Positions 17,864-27,036 of a stretch of 64,000 bases of DNA are shown one piece after another (the first letter of the stretch is position 1; the number at the start of each line of letters is the position of its first letter). Below the pieces are notes generated by a model, which worked only from the letters and a program-made list of their open reading frames with translations, did not search any database and was not told the DNA's origin. Made by a program: the position numbers and the translations under genes. The DNA is from Pontiella desulfatans (GTDB lineage Bacteria > Verrucomicrobiota > Kiritimatiellia > Kiritimatiellales > Pontiellaceae). The DNA lies in assembly GCF_900890425.1 (NCBI RefSeq), contig NZ_CAAHFG010000001.1:3472001-3536000 (forward strand), read 5' to 3'.

Positions 17864-20800
17864 ATGATGAAAAATTTTAGTGGGGAAGCTGCTGTAACGG
17901 ATAAAGCGGGCGCGGAATTGTCCTCCGCAAAAGCGAAGAAGGTCTTAATCTTTTATGACTGCGCCTATCCGGACTGGGGCTATTTGCCCTGGTTTTTATA
18001 TGACCCGCTGATCCGGTCTGAAGCGAATATTGAGGTGAAAAAAGTTTATGGAGACAGGGCAGGATCTGACCCGTCGAAATATATTCAAGCCGGTGAAGAT
18101 ATGGAAACGGGTGATGCAGGCAAAGCAATCACTCCGGAGTTAACCGAACAAAACATCTCATCGTATGATTTGGTTATTATTCCGTGCCCTCACATCATTA
18201 AGAACGATTATATCAATGATCTTTTAAGCTATGTAGACAACAACGGTGCGTTGTTCCTCGTTCAGCCCACATTTGAGTCCCCGTCCCAGGCCTCCCTGTT
18301 CATGAACAAACTGGGTGTCACATTGAAAGGGACCGAGGATAAAACGCCGGCGTCTTCTTTGCTGACCGATCATCCGTCTGCGAGGATATTGGGTCTTCCC
18401 GAAGGGACCAGTGTTTATCCGCATCGGATGTGGCTGCCGCACATGAGATTTGACCCGGGCCAGAGTACGGTCCTGACCCGGTTGGGTTTTGGAGGGGATC
18501 CCGACCTGTTTGTGACAGAAAATGGAAGGGTGGGTCTGGCTGCAACTGACCTTTTTAATGATTTGGAGGCTCATCTCAGGGGCGCAAAGGAGTACGCTCA
18601 ATACAAAGCGAACATGGGCCATCTCTTTGTCAATACAGTCAGAGCTCTTTTAGGCTTCGGTTTTTTTGACCAACCGGTACAAACACCGATGCGGAAGTGG
18701 AGCGAAATGTTCTATGCGTATGCTTCCAGCAGGGACTATGTATTGCTGGCCCAGCAAGAAGAGCCATTTTCAGAAAGGTTGTCAGCAGAGCAGTTAATGC
18801 GGATGCTTGATAAAGCCGACCATGAAATCGGGCAGGCTGCCACCCTGTTGGTTCAAGGAAAATTTGATAAAGGAAAAGCGGTATATGATTCAAGTGTGAA
18901 ACGTTTATCCGAGTGTATGGATCAAATGACCAGCGTAAAGCGGTATATGATCCGGGGCTGGCACTCGAGCGTCCTGACTCCCGATTATTATGGCGGAGGC
19001 TTGATGGGTTTCGCAGAACCCGAATACCAGGACCATCTGATACAGTGGATGGAAAAACAATTAAACTGGTGTGAACGTACGGGCGCAAAACGGCTCATGA
19101 ACATAACCTCCTGTGACTTGGAGTTATTGGTCAAATACTACCCCGATGAAATCAAGCGGTTTAGCAAAGGGATAAAAGATGGTTATTTGGAAAACGTGCA
19201 CGGCATTTATTCCCAAGCCTTTCTTCCGCTGCTGCCGGAAGAAAGTAATGTGAGGCAGTTTTCTTATGGTCTGCCCGTAATTGAAAATGCCCTTGACGAA
19301 AAAGTGCAAACGTATGCGACCTGCAGAGACCATTTCGATTACCACCCCCAGCTGCCCCAGCTGTTAAATAATTTTGGATATAAACATGCCATTTTACATT
19401 CCGGATTCTTAGGGGAGATCAAGGAGATCCGAGCGGATAAGATCATGTGGCGAGGCCTGGATGGCTCGGACATTGAAGCGAGCCCTCAATATGAAGGGAT
19501 TGAAAAACCATTATTTCTGACTCACCCGGAGAATATCGCAAAAGCTGATAAAATGGGCTATAAGACGATTCTCCTGGGAGATACGCTGGATGCGACCTGC
19601 CACCTCTACCCTGAAAAGATACCCAGCGAGAAGGAACTCACTCTGATCAACCCGATTGCACCCATTGCCGGGACCTGGGTCACGGCGAAAGAGTTTTTTG
19701 AAAAAACTCCCGAAGCCGAACAAGCGTGCTTCCTTGGCGTGGATGATTTATGGGCGAATAAACTCGATATCTGGTCCAGCTGGGGCTGTATGAATGAAGC
19801 CGTTGAATGGAACCGAACGACTGAGAATAAAATCCTGGCAGCAGAGAAATTAAGCGCAATGGCGGCGGTGTTAGGCAAAATGCCGAGCACGGATTTAATG
19901 AAAACAAAGGAAAAGCTGGATGAATCCTGGCAAAGCCTGCTGAGGACCCAGGATCACATGTTTTTTGGTTCAGTAAATTACGCAAATCAGGTGCCGCCTG
20001 TGACCGTAAAACCGGGGGAAGAGAAAGCAGGCGCACACGCCTGGGGGTACGATCGCGAATTATTGCCTAAAGCAGCGGCCACGGTTGGCGGCATGGAAAA
20101 TTACACCGAGGACTTAACACCAAATTACGCCGGCCCAATGATCCCTGTCAATCGGTACAACAGGGCACAAGAGTTCATCAAAGAGAGCCAGGATATTGCC
20201 GATGCCATTGCAGGCAAAGCATTCAGCGATCTTTCAGAAGGAGTGAACGCCGCGCCGCTGGATAAGAGTGTGATCCCCCTTCTGGTGTTCAATCAACTTG
20301 GCTGGAACAAACGCGAGTGCGTAGCGTTTGAAAAAAACTTTAGTCAGGGGGAGGTTTTCCACTTTAACTTAAATGATGGAAGCAAGGATGTCTCGTATCA
20401 GGTCGTCTCGGAGGACCGGTACGCGGATGGTTCTGTGAAACGGGTTAAGGCGCTGTTTCGGGCGGATATTCCATCCCTCGGCTATAAAATCTATTACCTG
20501 AAACCCACTAAAGAAAAACCGGTACCCGTGGTGGCGAAATCATTGCAAACAAGCCCTGCACGTTTGGAGAATGATTACTACCTGGTTGAAGTTAATGCTG
20601 AGAATGGCGGGATAAGCCGTATTTTTGATAAAACACTCGGGATTGAAATGCTTGATTCAAACCGGGTCGGCAACGAGCTGTTTTCTCCCGCTCTCCCCGC
20701 GGCTCGTTCTTCTGACGAATCGGCAGAGGTTGAACTCATTGAACAGGGCCCGTTGAGATCCACGATCCGTATCCGGTCAAAGATTGGGGCCTCACCGTAT

Positions 20801-21544
20801 GAATGTTCGGTTCGCCTCTATGACAACATGAAACGGATTGATTTTGATTTGACCGTCGATTATGGCAAAGAGGGAATGAACTTTGGCGCGCGCAAGGAAG
20901 ACGACACAGGATTATTTGCCCAGTTCCCGTTAAACTTCAGGGGCAAGCTATACATCAACCAGCCTTTTGGACTGTACGAGGCACAAAAAGAACGGCAGGT
21001 AACAACGGATTTTGCCGATGTATACCAAGGGCAATATGGTCTGTCGCTGATCCACAGGAGTTCGCCTTCCTATCATTATAAGGACGGCACTCTATCCATC
21101 TGCTTAAGTCGTGCGCGTCCCTTTGTCGTTGGAAAACAGACCTATCAGTATTCCATATATACCCACAAAGACGACCCCTTCCAGGGAGATGCATATACGG
21201 TTGCAAAAAGTGTGAACACGCCGCTGGAAGTCTACTGGCCTGATACGCTGCCGGCAGAGCAACAGCAGGCATTCTCGTTTCTCTCCATTAACCAGCCAAA
21301 TATCGTATTGTCCGCGCTTTATTATGAGGGGGATGCCATATATATCCGGTTTTATGAGAGAAGCGGTAAAAAAACTAACGCCGGCATCAATCTGCCCTAC
21401 CTCAAATCAGCCGAATATAACCAGGTCAAATTGAACCACGAAAAGATCCGTGAAATAGAAAATAAAAACGGGGAAATCGAGCTTAAGTTTGAGCCTTGGG
21501 AGATTGTTACCATCGCCATCAGCGGTGCGTTGTGCGGTTCATAA
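17864..21544 (+). CDS. GH38-like protein, copy 2, without signal peptide
   Basis: 1226 residues from the ATG at 17864 (AAAAAGGTAACG before it; this ATG aligns with the copy 1 start). Sequence is a close match to 13915-17652 throughout, with the same amidotransferase-like N-domain, the RDHFDYHPQLPQ segment, and the C-terminal beta-sandwich. The hydrophobic signal core is gone: the protein begins MMKNFSGEAAVTDKAGAELS, about 15 residues shorter. A TTG start at 17843 would not restore one. Copy 2 should therefore stay in the cytoplasm unless another export route exists. The leader upstream is duplicated as well. The dehydratase gene follows after 22 bp. Confidence 0.82.
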   Translation: MMKNFSGEAAVTDKAGAELSSAKAKKVLIFYDCAYPDWGYLPWFLYDPLIRSEANIEVKKVYGDRAGSDPSKYIQAGEDMETGDAGKAITPELTEQNISSYDLVIIPCPHIIKNDYINDLLSYVDNNGALFLVQPTFESPSQASLFMNKLGVTLKGTEDKTPASSLLTDHPSARILGLPEGTSVYPHRMWLPHMRFDPGQSTVLTRLGFGGDPDLFVTENGRVGLAATDLFNDLEAHLRGAKEYAQYKANMGHLFVNTVRALLGFGFFDQPVQTPMRKWSEMFYAYASSRDYVLLAQQEEPFSERLSAEQLMRMLDKADHEIGQAATLLVQGKFDKGKAVYDSSVKRLSECMDQMTSVKRYMIRGWHSSVLTPDYYGGGLMGFAEPEYQDHLIQWMEKQLNWCERTGAKRLMNITSCDLELLVKYYPDEIKRFSKGIKDGYLENVHGIYSQAFLPLLPEESNVRQFSYGLPVIENALDEKVQTYATCRDHFDYHPQLPQLLNNFGYKHAILHSGFLGEIKEIRADKIMWRGLDGSDIEASPQYEGIEKPLFLTHPENIAKADKMGYKTILLGDTLDATCHLYPEKIPSEKELTLINPIAPIAGTWVTAKEFFEKTPEAEQACFLGVDDLWANKLDIWSSWGCMNEAVEWNRTTENKILAAEKLSAMAAVLGKMPSTDLMKTKEKLDESWQSLLRTQDHMFFGSVNYANQVPPVTVKPGEEKAGAHAWGYDRELLPKAAATVGGMENYTEDLTPNYAGPMIPVNRYNRAQEFIKESQDIADAIAGKAFSDLSEGVNAAPLDKSVIPLLVFNQLGWNKRECVAFEKNFSQGEVFHFNLNDGSKDVSYQVVSEDRYADGSVKRVKALFRADIPSLGYKIYYLKPTKEKPVPVVAKSLQTSPARLENDYYLVEVNAENGGISRIFDKTLGIEMLDSNRVGNELFSPALPAARSSDESAEVELIEQGPLRSTIRIRSKIGASPYECSVRLYDNMKRIDFDLTVDYGKEGMNFGARKEDDTGLFAQFPLNFRGKLYINQPFGLYEAQKERQVTTDFADVYQGQYGLSLIHRSSPSYHYKDGTLSICLSRARPFVVGKQTYQYSIYTHKDDPFQGDAYTVAKSVNTPLEVYWPDTLPAEQQQAFSFLSINQPNIVLSALYYEGDAIYIRFYERSGKKTNAGINLPYLKSAEYNQVKLNHEKIREIENKNGEIELKFEPWEIVTIAISGALCGS

Positions 21545-21566
21545 AAATTGAAAAGGAGTATCTTTT

Positions 21567-22742
21567 ATGAAAATTAAAAACATAACAACGTTTCTGTTAA
21601 AAGTGCCACTGGGAGACCAGCGCTTCTATTCGTCACAATGCGCGTTTCCAGAACGCAATTCATTACTGGTTCGTATTGAGACCGACACAGGTATTTGCGG
21701 TTGGGGAGAAAGTGGCCAGTACGGCCCTGGCGAACCGGTGGCAACGTTTATCGAAACCGTATTAAAACCACGCCTCATCGGAAAAAACCCTCTTGATATC
21801 AATGTTTTGTGGGAGGACATGTTTACGGGCATCCGCGATTTTGGACGCAAAACAACAGGCATCGAGGCCATGAGCGGAATTGATATCGCACTGTGGGATA
21901 TTGCTGGAAAATTTTACGACAAGCCTGTTTACGAGTTGCTTGGAGGCGCGTTCAGGAAAAAAGTGCTAGGCTATGCAACGGGATGCTACTACCGCGGCGA
22001 AGATGTCCTTGATTACAAAAAATCATTGCAAAACCTGAAAGATGAAGCGAGTGGGTATATTGATGCAGGTTTTACCGCTTTAAAAATTAAGGTTGGATTA
22101 TTACATGTTAAGGAAGAGATGGAGCGTATTGCTGCCATTCGTGAAGCAGTCGGCAACGACATTATTCTGATGGTCGATGCAAATCATGCGTACAACTTCC
22201 ATACGGCAAAACGAATCGGTAAATTCCTCGAGGAAATGAATGTTCATTTCTTTGAAGAGCCGGTTGTGCCCGAAAACATTCATGGCTACAAAACACTTCG
22301 CGAAACATTGAACCTTGCCATTGCTGCAGGTGAAAATGAGTTCACTCGTTTTGGTTATCTTGAACTGTTAAAAAATGAGTGCCTTGACATCATCCAGCCC
22401 AATATTGGATGCGCCGGTGGCTTTACCGAGGCAAAACGTATTGAAGCATTAGCTTCGGCCTATCATGTGCAGGTGATTCCACATTGCTGGGGCAGCGGCA
22501 TTGCCCTTGCGGCGGCGCTGCAATATTGCGCCACGATTGCACCGTCGCCACATACGGCCTTTGAGTGTGCTCCAGAGAATTCACCGATGATTGAATACGA
22601 CAAAAACGTAAATCCTCTTCGCGATAGCTTATTAACAGAAACGTTTAATGTTAATGATGGCTTTGTTCAAATCCCTGACGGGCCAGGACTTGGAGTTGAA
22701 ATAAACATGTCAGTGCTAAAAAAACACCTGACAAAAACATAG
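21567..22742 (+). CDS. Enolase-superfamily sugar-acid dehydratase (mandelate racemase/MLE type)
   Basis: 391 residues. N-terminal capping domain, then the MR/MLE barrel. KIK at 173-175 supplies the catalytic lysine pair. Metal ligands are Asp204 (VDAN), Glu230/231 (FFEEP) and Glu256 (AAGENE). His306 lies in VIPHCWGSG. Most sugar-acid dehydratases of this subgroup remove water from a C6 aldonate to give a 2-keto-3-deoxy acid. The Asp that usually partners the catalytic His (QPD) is Asn279 here (IIQPNIG). Ribosome-binding site AAAAGGAG. First of four closely spaced genes with SDR, NTF2-like and amidohydrolase products; the set resembles oxidative L-fucose or L-rhamnose degradation. Exact substrate unknown. 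Confidence 0.85.
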   Translation: MKIKNITTFLLKVPLGDQRFYSSQCAFPERNSLLVRIETDTGICGWGESGQYGPGEPVATFIETVLKPRLIGKNPLDINVLWEDMFTGIRDFGRKTTGIEAMSGIDIALWDIAGKFYDKPVYELLGGAFRKKVLGYATGCYYRGEDVLDYKKSLQNLKDEASGYIDAGFTALKIKVGLLHVKEEMERIAAIREAVGNDIILMVDANHAYNFHTAKRIGKFLEEMNVHFFEEPVVPENIHGYKTLRETLNLAIAAGENEFTRFGYLELLKNECLDIIQPNIGCAGGFTEAKRIEALASAYHVQVIPHCWGSGIALAAALQYCATIAPSPHTAFECAPENSPMIEYDKNVNPLRDSLLTETFNVNDGFVQIPDGPGLGVEINMSVLKKHLTKT

Positions 22743-22751
22743 AGGAACGAA

Positions 22752-23528
22752 ATGAAAAGATTTGAAAATAAAAATATAATCGTCACAGGTTCCGCAGGGG
22801 GGGTTGGACAGCAAATCGCCCTGCAATATGCAACAGAAGGTGCGTTTGTTGTTTTGGTAGACCTCCGTAAACCAGAGGAAACGATGGAGCTAATCAAAAA
22901 AGCCAACGGGAAATCTGATTTTGTAATTTGCGACATTAGCGATGAGAATCAAATCAAAGCAATGGCCGTCGCCGTGGGTGAAAAATGCAACGGAAAGGTG
23001 GATGTCCTCGTTAATAACGCAGGGTTTAATGGAAAGGCGAACCTGATTAAGGATATGAACCTTTCTGATTGGAACTATACCTTAAGCGTCAATCTCACCG
23101 GCACGATGCTGGTCAGCCGCGAAATAATCCCATTCCTGATCAACAACAAAAGCGGCGCCATAGTAAACGTAGCAAGTAATGTTGGGAAACGCGGACTGCC
23201 GTATCGTTCAGACTACGTCTGCAGCAAATGGGCACTGCTGGGGTTCACGCAAACACTGGCCCTTGAGTTGGTTGATGAAAAAATCAGAGTGAATGCCGTT
23301 TGCCCGGGACCGATTGATGGTGACCGCGTGGAGGAGCTCGTGAAAATGCATGCCGAGGTTGAAGGACAATCTTCAGAGCAAATGCATAAAGCCTGGGAAG
23401 ACGTACCAATGAAGCGTTTTATCGACCCTCAGGAAGTTACCAACGTTATCTTGTTCCTTTCATCAAACGATAGCAGCGCAATGACCGGTCAGGCTCTAAA
23501 TATAACGGGCGGCATGTTGATGAATTAG
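22752..23528 (+). CDS. SDR-family oxidoreductase
   Basis: 258-residue classical short-chain dehydrogenase. Cofactor motif TGSAGGVG at 12-19, NNAG near 89, catalytic Ser142, Tyr155 and Lys159 (YVCSK). Asp37 after the second strand (VDLRK) favours NAD over NADP. Starts 9 bp after the dehydratase stop with AGAGGAACGA before it. In fucose-type pathways an SDR oxidises either the free sugar or the 2-keto-3-deoxy acid, and either role would fit. No membrane or signal segment. Confidence 0.9.
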   Translation: MKRFENKNIIVTGSAGGVGQQIALQYATEGAFVVLVDLRKPEETMELIKKANGKSDFVICDISDENQIKAMAVAVGEKCNGKVDVLVNNAGFNGKANLIKDMNLSDWNYTLSVNLTGTMLVSREIIPFLINNKSGAIVNVASNVGKRGLPYRSDYVCSKWALLGFTQTLALELVDEKIRVNAVCPGPIDGDRVEELVKMHAEVEGQSSEQMHKAWEDVPMKRFIDPQEVTNVILFLSSNDSSAMTGQALNITGGMLMN

Positions 23529-23560
23529 GCTTCAGCTGAAAAAATAGAAAAGGGATAAAA

Positions 23561-23911
23561 ATGAAAAAAATAGATATCGTTAGAAGCTATTGGAAATCTG
23601 AAGGTGAAAAAGACCTCTCTGAAATCCTGTCACACTTTGATGAACATGCTAAATTTTCTTCACCAACCATGCAGTTGGTTGGAAAAAACAACATCAAGAC
23701 CTTTTATGAGGGAATGGTTAATGGTTTCAAAAAGATTGAAGTGACTCCCACCCACTGGGTTGAACAGAACGATGAAATCGCAGTGGAGTATGATGTCATT
23801 TTGGTCCGCAATTCGGGCGAAGAACGATTCGCGAAAGGATTCAACCTCTTTGAAATTAAAGAGGGCGTAATCTCCAGTTTGCGTTGTTATTTCAATCCTG
23901 CTGATTTTTAA
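23561..23911 (+). CDS. NTF2-like/SnoaL-like small protein
   Basis: 116 residues. VRSYWKSEGEKDLSEILSHFDEHAKFSSPT at the start (positions 5-34) and later EIAVEYDVILVRNSGEERFAKGFNLFEIKEGVIS have the alpha-helix plus curved sheet pattern of NTF2-like proteins. These include isomerases, dehydratases and binding proteins. Located between the SDR and the amidohydrolase, 32 bp after the SDR, with AAAAGGGATAAA as ribosome-binding site. It could isomerise or bind the same sugar intermediate, but the sequence does not decide this. Confidence 0.7.
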   Translation: MKKIDIVRSYWKSEGEKDLSEILSHFDEHAKFSSPTMQLVGKNNIKTFYEGMVNGFKKIEVTPTHWVEQNDEIAVEYDVILVRNSGEERFAKGFNLFEIKEGVISSLRCYFNPADF

Positions 23912-23986
23912 ACGTATGGATGTTTTTCGTATAATGCAAAATGCACCGGCCCTCGCGCAGGGGGCATAATTTTCCGGAGAGTCCTT

Positions 23987-24913
23987 ATGATCATAGATGC
24001 ACATGCACATATTTTCACAAACATAGCAGGACAAAGAGGGGCGAATAAAACCTCGCCTGGTACGTTTGGGAAGGTGAACGTCGGTAATGATGAAGTTCAA
24101 ATGCTGCCTCCAACATTTGTTGATTCATCCTTCAATGTGGACATGCTGATTCACATGATGGATTGCAATGGAGTGGACAAAGCAGTCCTTCTCCAAAATC
24201 CGGTTTTCGGGAGCATCAACGAAGACGTTGCAGAAGCTATTCGCGCGTTCCCTGAACGGTTTGTTGGAACCATTCAAGTTGATCCATTGTCCGACCATGC
24301 GCTGGAAACTGTTAAAAAAATCGCGACACCGAAACAATCAACACTAAAGTTCGAACTTAGCAGAGGATGGGGATGGTCTGGCATTCACCCCGGATTGCAA
24401 ATCGACAGTCCGGAATTTATGGATATTTGGGATCTTGCATCTGAGTTGGAGCTGAGTGTGATTGTTGATCCGGGACGAATTGACAACCCTGGATATCAAG
24501 TTGCTCAGATTGATGCGATCTCTCAAAAATACCCACAAATAAAATTCCTGCTTGAGCATTTGGGATATTTTACAGGTGATTTAACAGGAGATGAGACCGC
24601 AAAAAAACGTTGGCTCAATTTGATTGAGCTAGCCCAAAAAGAGAACGTCTTCTTAGGGTTCTCCGCGGCGGGAATCTTGCTGGATGAAGATTATCCATGC
24701 CCTGGCGCACTTCGTCTCCTTGAAGAAGCCGTATCCATTGTTGGGGCAAATAAAATATTATGGGGAAGCGATTTGCCAACAACCCTTAATAAATATACCT
24801 ATCAACAAATGATCGATGTGGTTTTGAAGCATGCTCAATTTCTAACCGGGAATGAAAAGAAGCAGATCATGGGGATCAATGCGCTGGATTTTTTCACCGG
24901 TTTTGATTCGTAG
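23987..24913 (+). CDS. Amidohydrolase-family TIM barrel, putative sugar lactonase
   Basis: 308 residues of the amidohydrolase-2 family. HxH metal motif at His6 and His8 (DAHAHIF), HLGYF in the C-terminal half and WGSDLP near 262 supplying the late Asp. Family members hydrolyse sugar lactones or decarboxylate aromatic acids. Next to an enolase-superfamily dehydratase and SDR, the lactonase role (such as fuconolactone opening) is the more likely. GGAGAG ribosome-binding site; 75 bp after the NTF2-like gene. Last gene of the plus-strand run. Confidence 0.85.
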   Translation: MIIDAHAHIFTNIAGQRGANKTSPGTFGKVNVGNDEVQMLPPTFVDSSFNVDMLIHMMDCNGVDKAVLLQNPVFGSINEDVAEAIRAFPERFVGTIQVDPLSDHALETVKKIATPKQSTLKFELSRGWGWSGIHPGLQIDSPEFMDIWDLASELELSVIVDPGRIDNPGYQVAQIDAISQKYPQIKFLLEHLGYFTGDLTGDETAKKRWLNLIELAQKENVFLGFSAAGILLDEDYPCPGALRLLEEAVSIVGANKILWGSDLPTTLNKYTYQQMIDVVLKHAQFLTGNEKKQIMGINALDFFTGFDS

Positions 24914-24996
24914 ATTTCAGAAGAGTCTCTTTAAGGATGTATTTTAAACAAGGCTCTGATGGGGCCGTCTTCTATCCCAGACATTTTCCGGGGCGG

Positions 24997-25071
24997 TTAT
25001 TGACGTTCTGTTAAAACAACCCCAAAGCCTACGTTATACACGTTTTGCCATGCAGGATAGCCATGCGAAAC
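24997..25071 (-). pseudogene. SUMF1-like C-terminal fragment
   Basis: Encodes 24 residues, VSHGYPAWQNVYNVGF and then GVVLTERQ plus stop. This matches the extreme C-terminus of the large fusion protein at 51722-54736, which ends VSHGYPAWHNVYNVGFRIIVTERQ (compare by position). It is joined directly to a sulfatase scrap, and the rest of the domain is absent. Confidence 0.75.
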
Positions 25072-25074
25072 GGT

Positions 25075-25140
25075 AGGAGCCCAGAACGGGACATGCGGTT
25101 TATGAATACCGCAAGCCATAAAGAAGGGTTTGTCTCCGTA
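25075..25140 (-). pseudogene. Sulfatase internal fragment
   Basis: 22 codons including KPFFMACGIHKPHVPFWAP, matching the middle of the iduronate-sulfatase-like gene at 61709-63205 (there at about 62467-62532), with most bases identical. It stands between the IS66 remnant and the SUMF1-like tail, in the same reading direction as both. Confidence 0.75.
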
Positions 25141-25776
25141 TGTGTAAACGCCGGTTGAAAAGTGCGGCGGCCCAGCGGGCAGGCGTCCAGTTGGGTGCTT
25201 CGGATTGCTGCATGGTCGGCAGGGCTTCGAGGATTCGCGAAGATAGTCCGCCGGATTGATGCCGAGTTTCCGGCAGGTTTCGATGAGGCTGTAGATGACG
25301 GCGCTGGTCTGGCCTGAATCGGGGCTGCCGAAGAAGAGGAAGTTCTTTTTACCGATGGCGGTTGGGCGAATGGCGTTCTCAACCAGATTGTTGTCGATTT
25401 CGAGGCGGCTATGTTCAAGGTAGAGATTGAGTGCATCCCCGCGTTCGAGAATGTAGTGGATGGCTTTGCCGAAGTTACTTTGCGGCAACTGTCGGGACCG
25501 CTCGGTTTCGAGAATGGATTTTATCCCTTCCAGAACGGGGGCTGAGTGTTCCCGACGATAAGCGGCTCGATCGACTTCGGGATTGTCACGCAGTTTGCTT
25601 TCAACCCGGTAAAGTTTTGCGATTCGTTTCACGATATCTTCCGCGGTCGGGTTATGGGAGCTGACTACGAGGTCGATAAAAAGGCGTATACAGATAAGAT
25701 GCGCATCCGTTTGCCAAACCGCATCGAGATTGCGGCACCAGTCGGGGCACCGGACGAACCGGCATGCGTGCTCCAA
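25141..25776 (-). mobile_element. IS66-family transposase remnant
   Basis: Carries the C-terminal half of an IS66 TnpC: PVLEGIKSILETERSR, then ALNLYLEHSRLEIDNNLVEN (split here), AIRPTAIGKKNFLFFGSP and SAVIYSLIETCRKLGINPADYL. The N-terminal half is missing. Near 25235 the frame shifts, since LPTMQQSEAPNWTPARW continues the transposase in another frame. The upstream part around 25700 is also scrambled. No terminal inverted repeats were found, so this is a dead fragment. Confidence 0.85.
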
Positions 25777-25915
25777 GAAGCTCTCAAGTGTTCGGACAAC
25801 GGATCACTGCGGCTGTTTCCGGTGTAAAACAGGCCGATCTACGCAGAAGCTTCAACGCCCCCTTGCACGTCCAGAGCGCAAAGCGTCACATCCCTTCTGC
25901 ACAACCATACAAAAC

Positions 25916-25941
25916 GGGCGCGGAGATCACTCTCCGCGCCC
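25916..25941 (-). terminator. Rho-independent terminator candidate
   Basis: Perfect 10-bp stem GGGCGCGGAG/CTCCGCGCCC with loop ATCACT. On the minus strand it is followed by GTTTTGTATGG. It lies 30 bp downstream of the HAD gene. Confidence 0.7.
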
Positions 25942-25970
25942 GGGGGGTTCGCATCCCAATCTCGTTACAG

Positions 25971-26924
25971 CTATTTCAACCGCTTCAGGATCTGCTCGAA
26001 GTTCTCTTCGTAGTGCGTGCAGAGCGATTTCGTGCCGCTGTCGATGATGTTTCCGCCGCCGATCCCGATCGGGGCGAAGCCGGCCGTCAGAATGGAAACC
26101 ACCCCTGCCCCGCTGTCCTCGATTCCGACAACACTGTGGCGATCTTCAAACGGAATACCGAGACCGACGCGGGCGGTTTCGGCATAGAGCCACGGGTGCG
26201 GCTTTGGGGAGAGCTCACCCAACGTACCCGGCTCGCCTTTGCGGATGGCATGGCCAGCGGTGATGATCGCGTCATAAAATTCGTTCGGGTCGCCCATATC
26301 GAGCGTCTTGAACGCATCGAGAATTTCCGGCCACGCTTTTTCGTAGAGACCCGAGGTGACGAGCCCGATTTTTACACCGAGATCTTTGAGTTCATAGAGG
26401 AACTCTTTGATGCCCGGCGACGGGGTAAAGGCTTCCGGCCGGCCGCGCCCTTCCATGATTTCGTTCATCTCGTAGTTGGTGTGCTTGAAGTACCACGAGC
26501 GCGCTTCTTCCACCGTTTTGTCGGCACAGTATTTATTAACGCAATACTGCAGGTGCTCGGAAACCGAGTGACCGGAAACGTGCGGCTCGTCGCAATCTTC
26601 CAGCTCGAATTTCGGATCATCCAGCAGGCTGGCGACGGTTTTCTGAATAATCCAGATCCAGAAATGCTCGCTATGGACGGTGGTGCCGTCGAGATCCATC
26701 AGCACGGCCTTGAGCGGTTTTTCGATCTTCACGTCGAGCACCGGATAATAGGCTGGGTAACCCATCGCCGATTTCACCAGCGACAGCTGCTTGCCATTTT
26801 CGAAAGTTAAAAACTCCACCTTTCGATCGGCAGTTGTCTTTACCTCTATCACGCCCTGCTTACCGGTCTTAAACAGCCCGTCGCAGGTCTGCTCCAAATC
26901 GATCAATTCATCAAATTTCATCAT
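25971..26924 (-). CDS. HAD-family phosphatase, beta-phosphoglucomutase-like
   Basis: 317 residues from ATGATG at 26924, preceded by AAAAGGATGAG; an in-frame ATG at 26945 has no such site. A ~65-residue N-terminal extension is followed by the HAD motifs: Asp77/Asp79 (LMDLDGTT), TSG in motif II, SPKPHP in motif III and GIEDSGAGV in motif IV. This pattern fits sugar-phosphate phosphatases and beta-phosphoglucomutases. A terminator follows it, and a LacI-type operator (26984-26997) lies upstream beside the lacI gene, so it may be part of that regulon. Confidence 0.88.
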   Translation of the reverse strand: MMKFDELIDLEQTCDGLFKTGKQGVIEVKTTADRKVEFLTFENGKQLSLVKSAMGYPAYYPVLDVKIEKPLKAVLMDLDGTTVHSEHFWIWIIQKTVASLLDDPKFELEDCDEPHVSGHSVSEHLQYCVNKYCADKTVEEARSWYFKHTNYEMNEIMEGRGRPEAFTPSPGIKEFLYELKDLGVKIGLVTSGLYEKAWPEILDAFKTLDMGDPNEFYDAIITAGHAIRKGEPGTLGELSPKPHPWLYAETARVGLGIPFEDRHSVVGIEDSGAGVVSILTAGFAPIGIGGGNIIDSGTKSLCTHYEENFEQILKRLK

Positions 26925-26983
26925 ACGTCTCATCCTTTTCGTCAAAACTTACTTCTAACATCATTACGCATTACTCGCAGACC

Positions 26984-26997
26984 AGCAAACGTTTACA
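26984..26997. promoter_or_regulatory. LacI-type operator candidate
   Basis: AGCAAACGTTTACA: central AAACGTTT dyad, 60 bp upstream of the HAD gene start and just downstream of lacI. Confidence 0.5.
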
Positions 26998-27036
26998 TTC
27001 ATAACCACCATCCGTCCCCAGCGATGATCACGAGAA

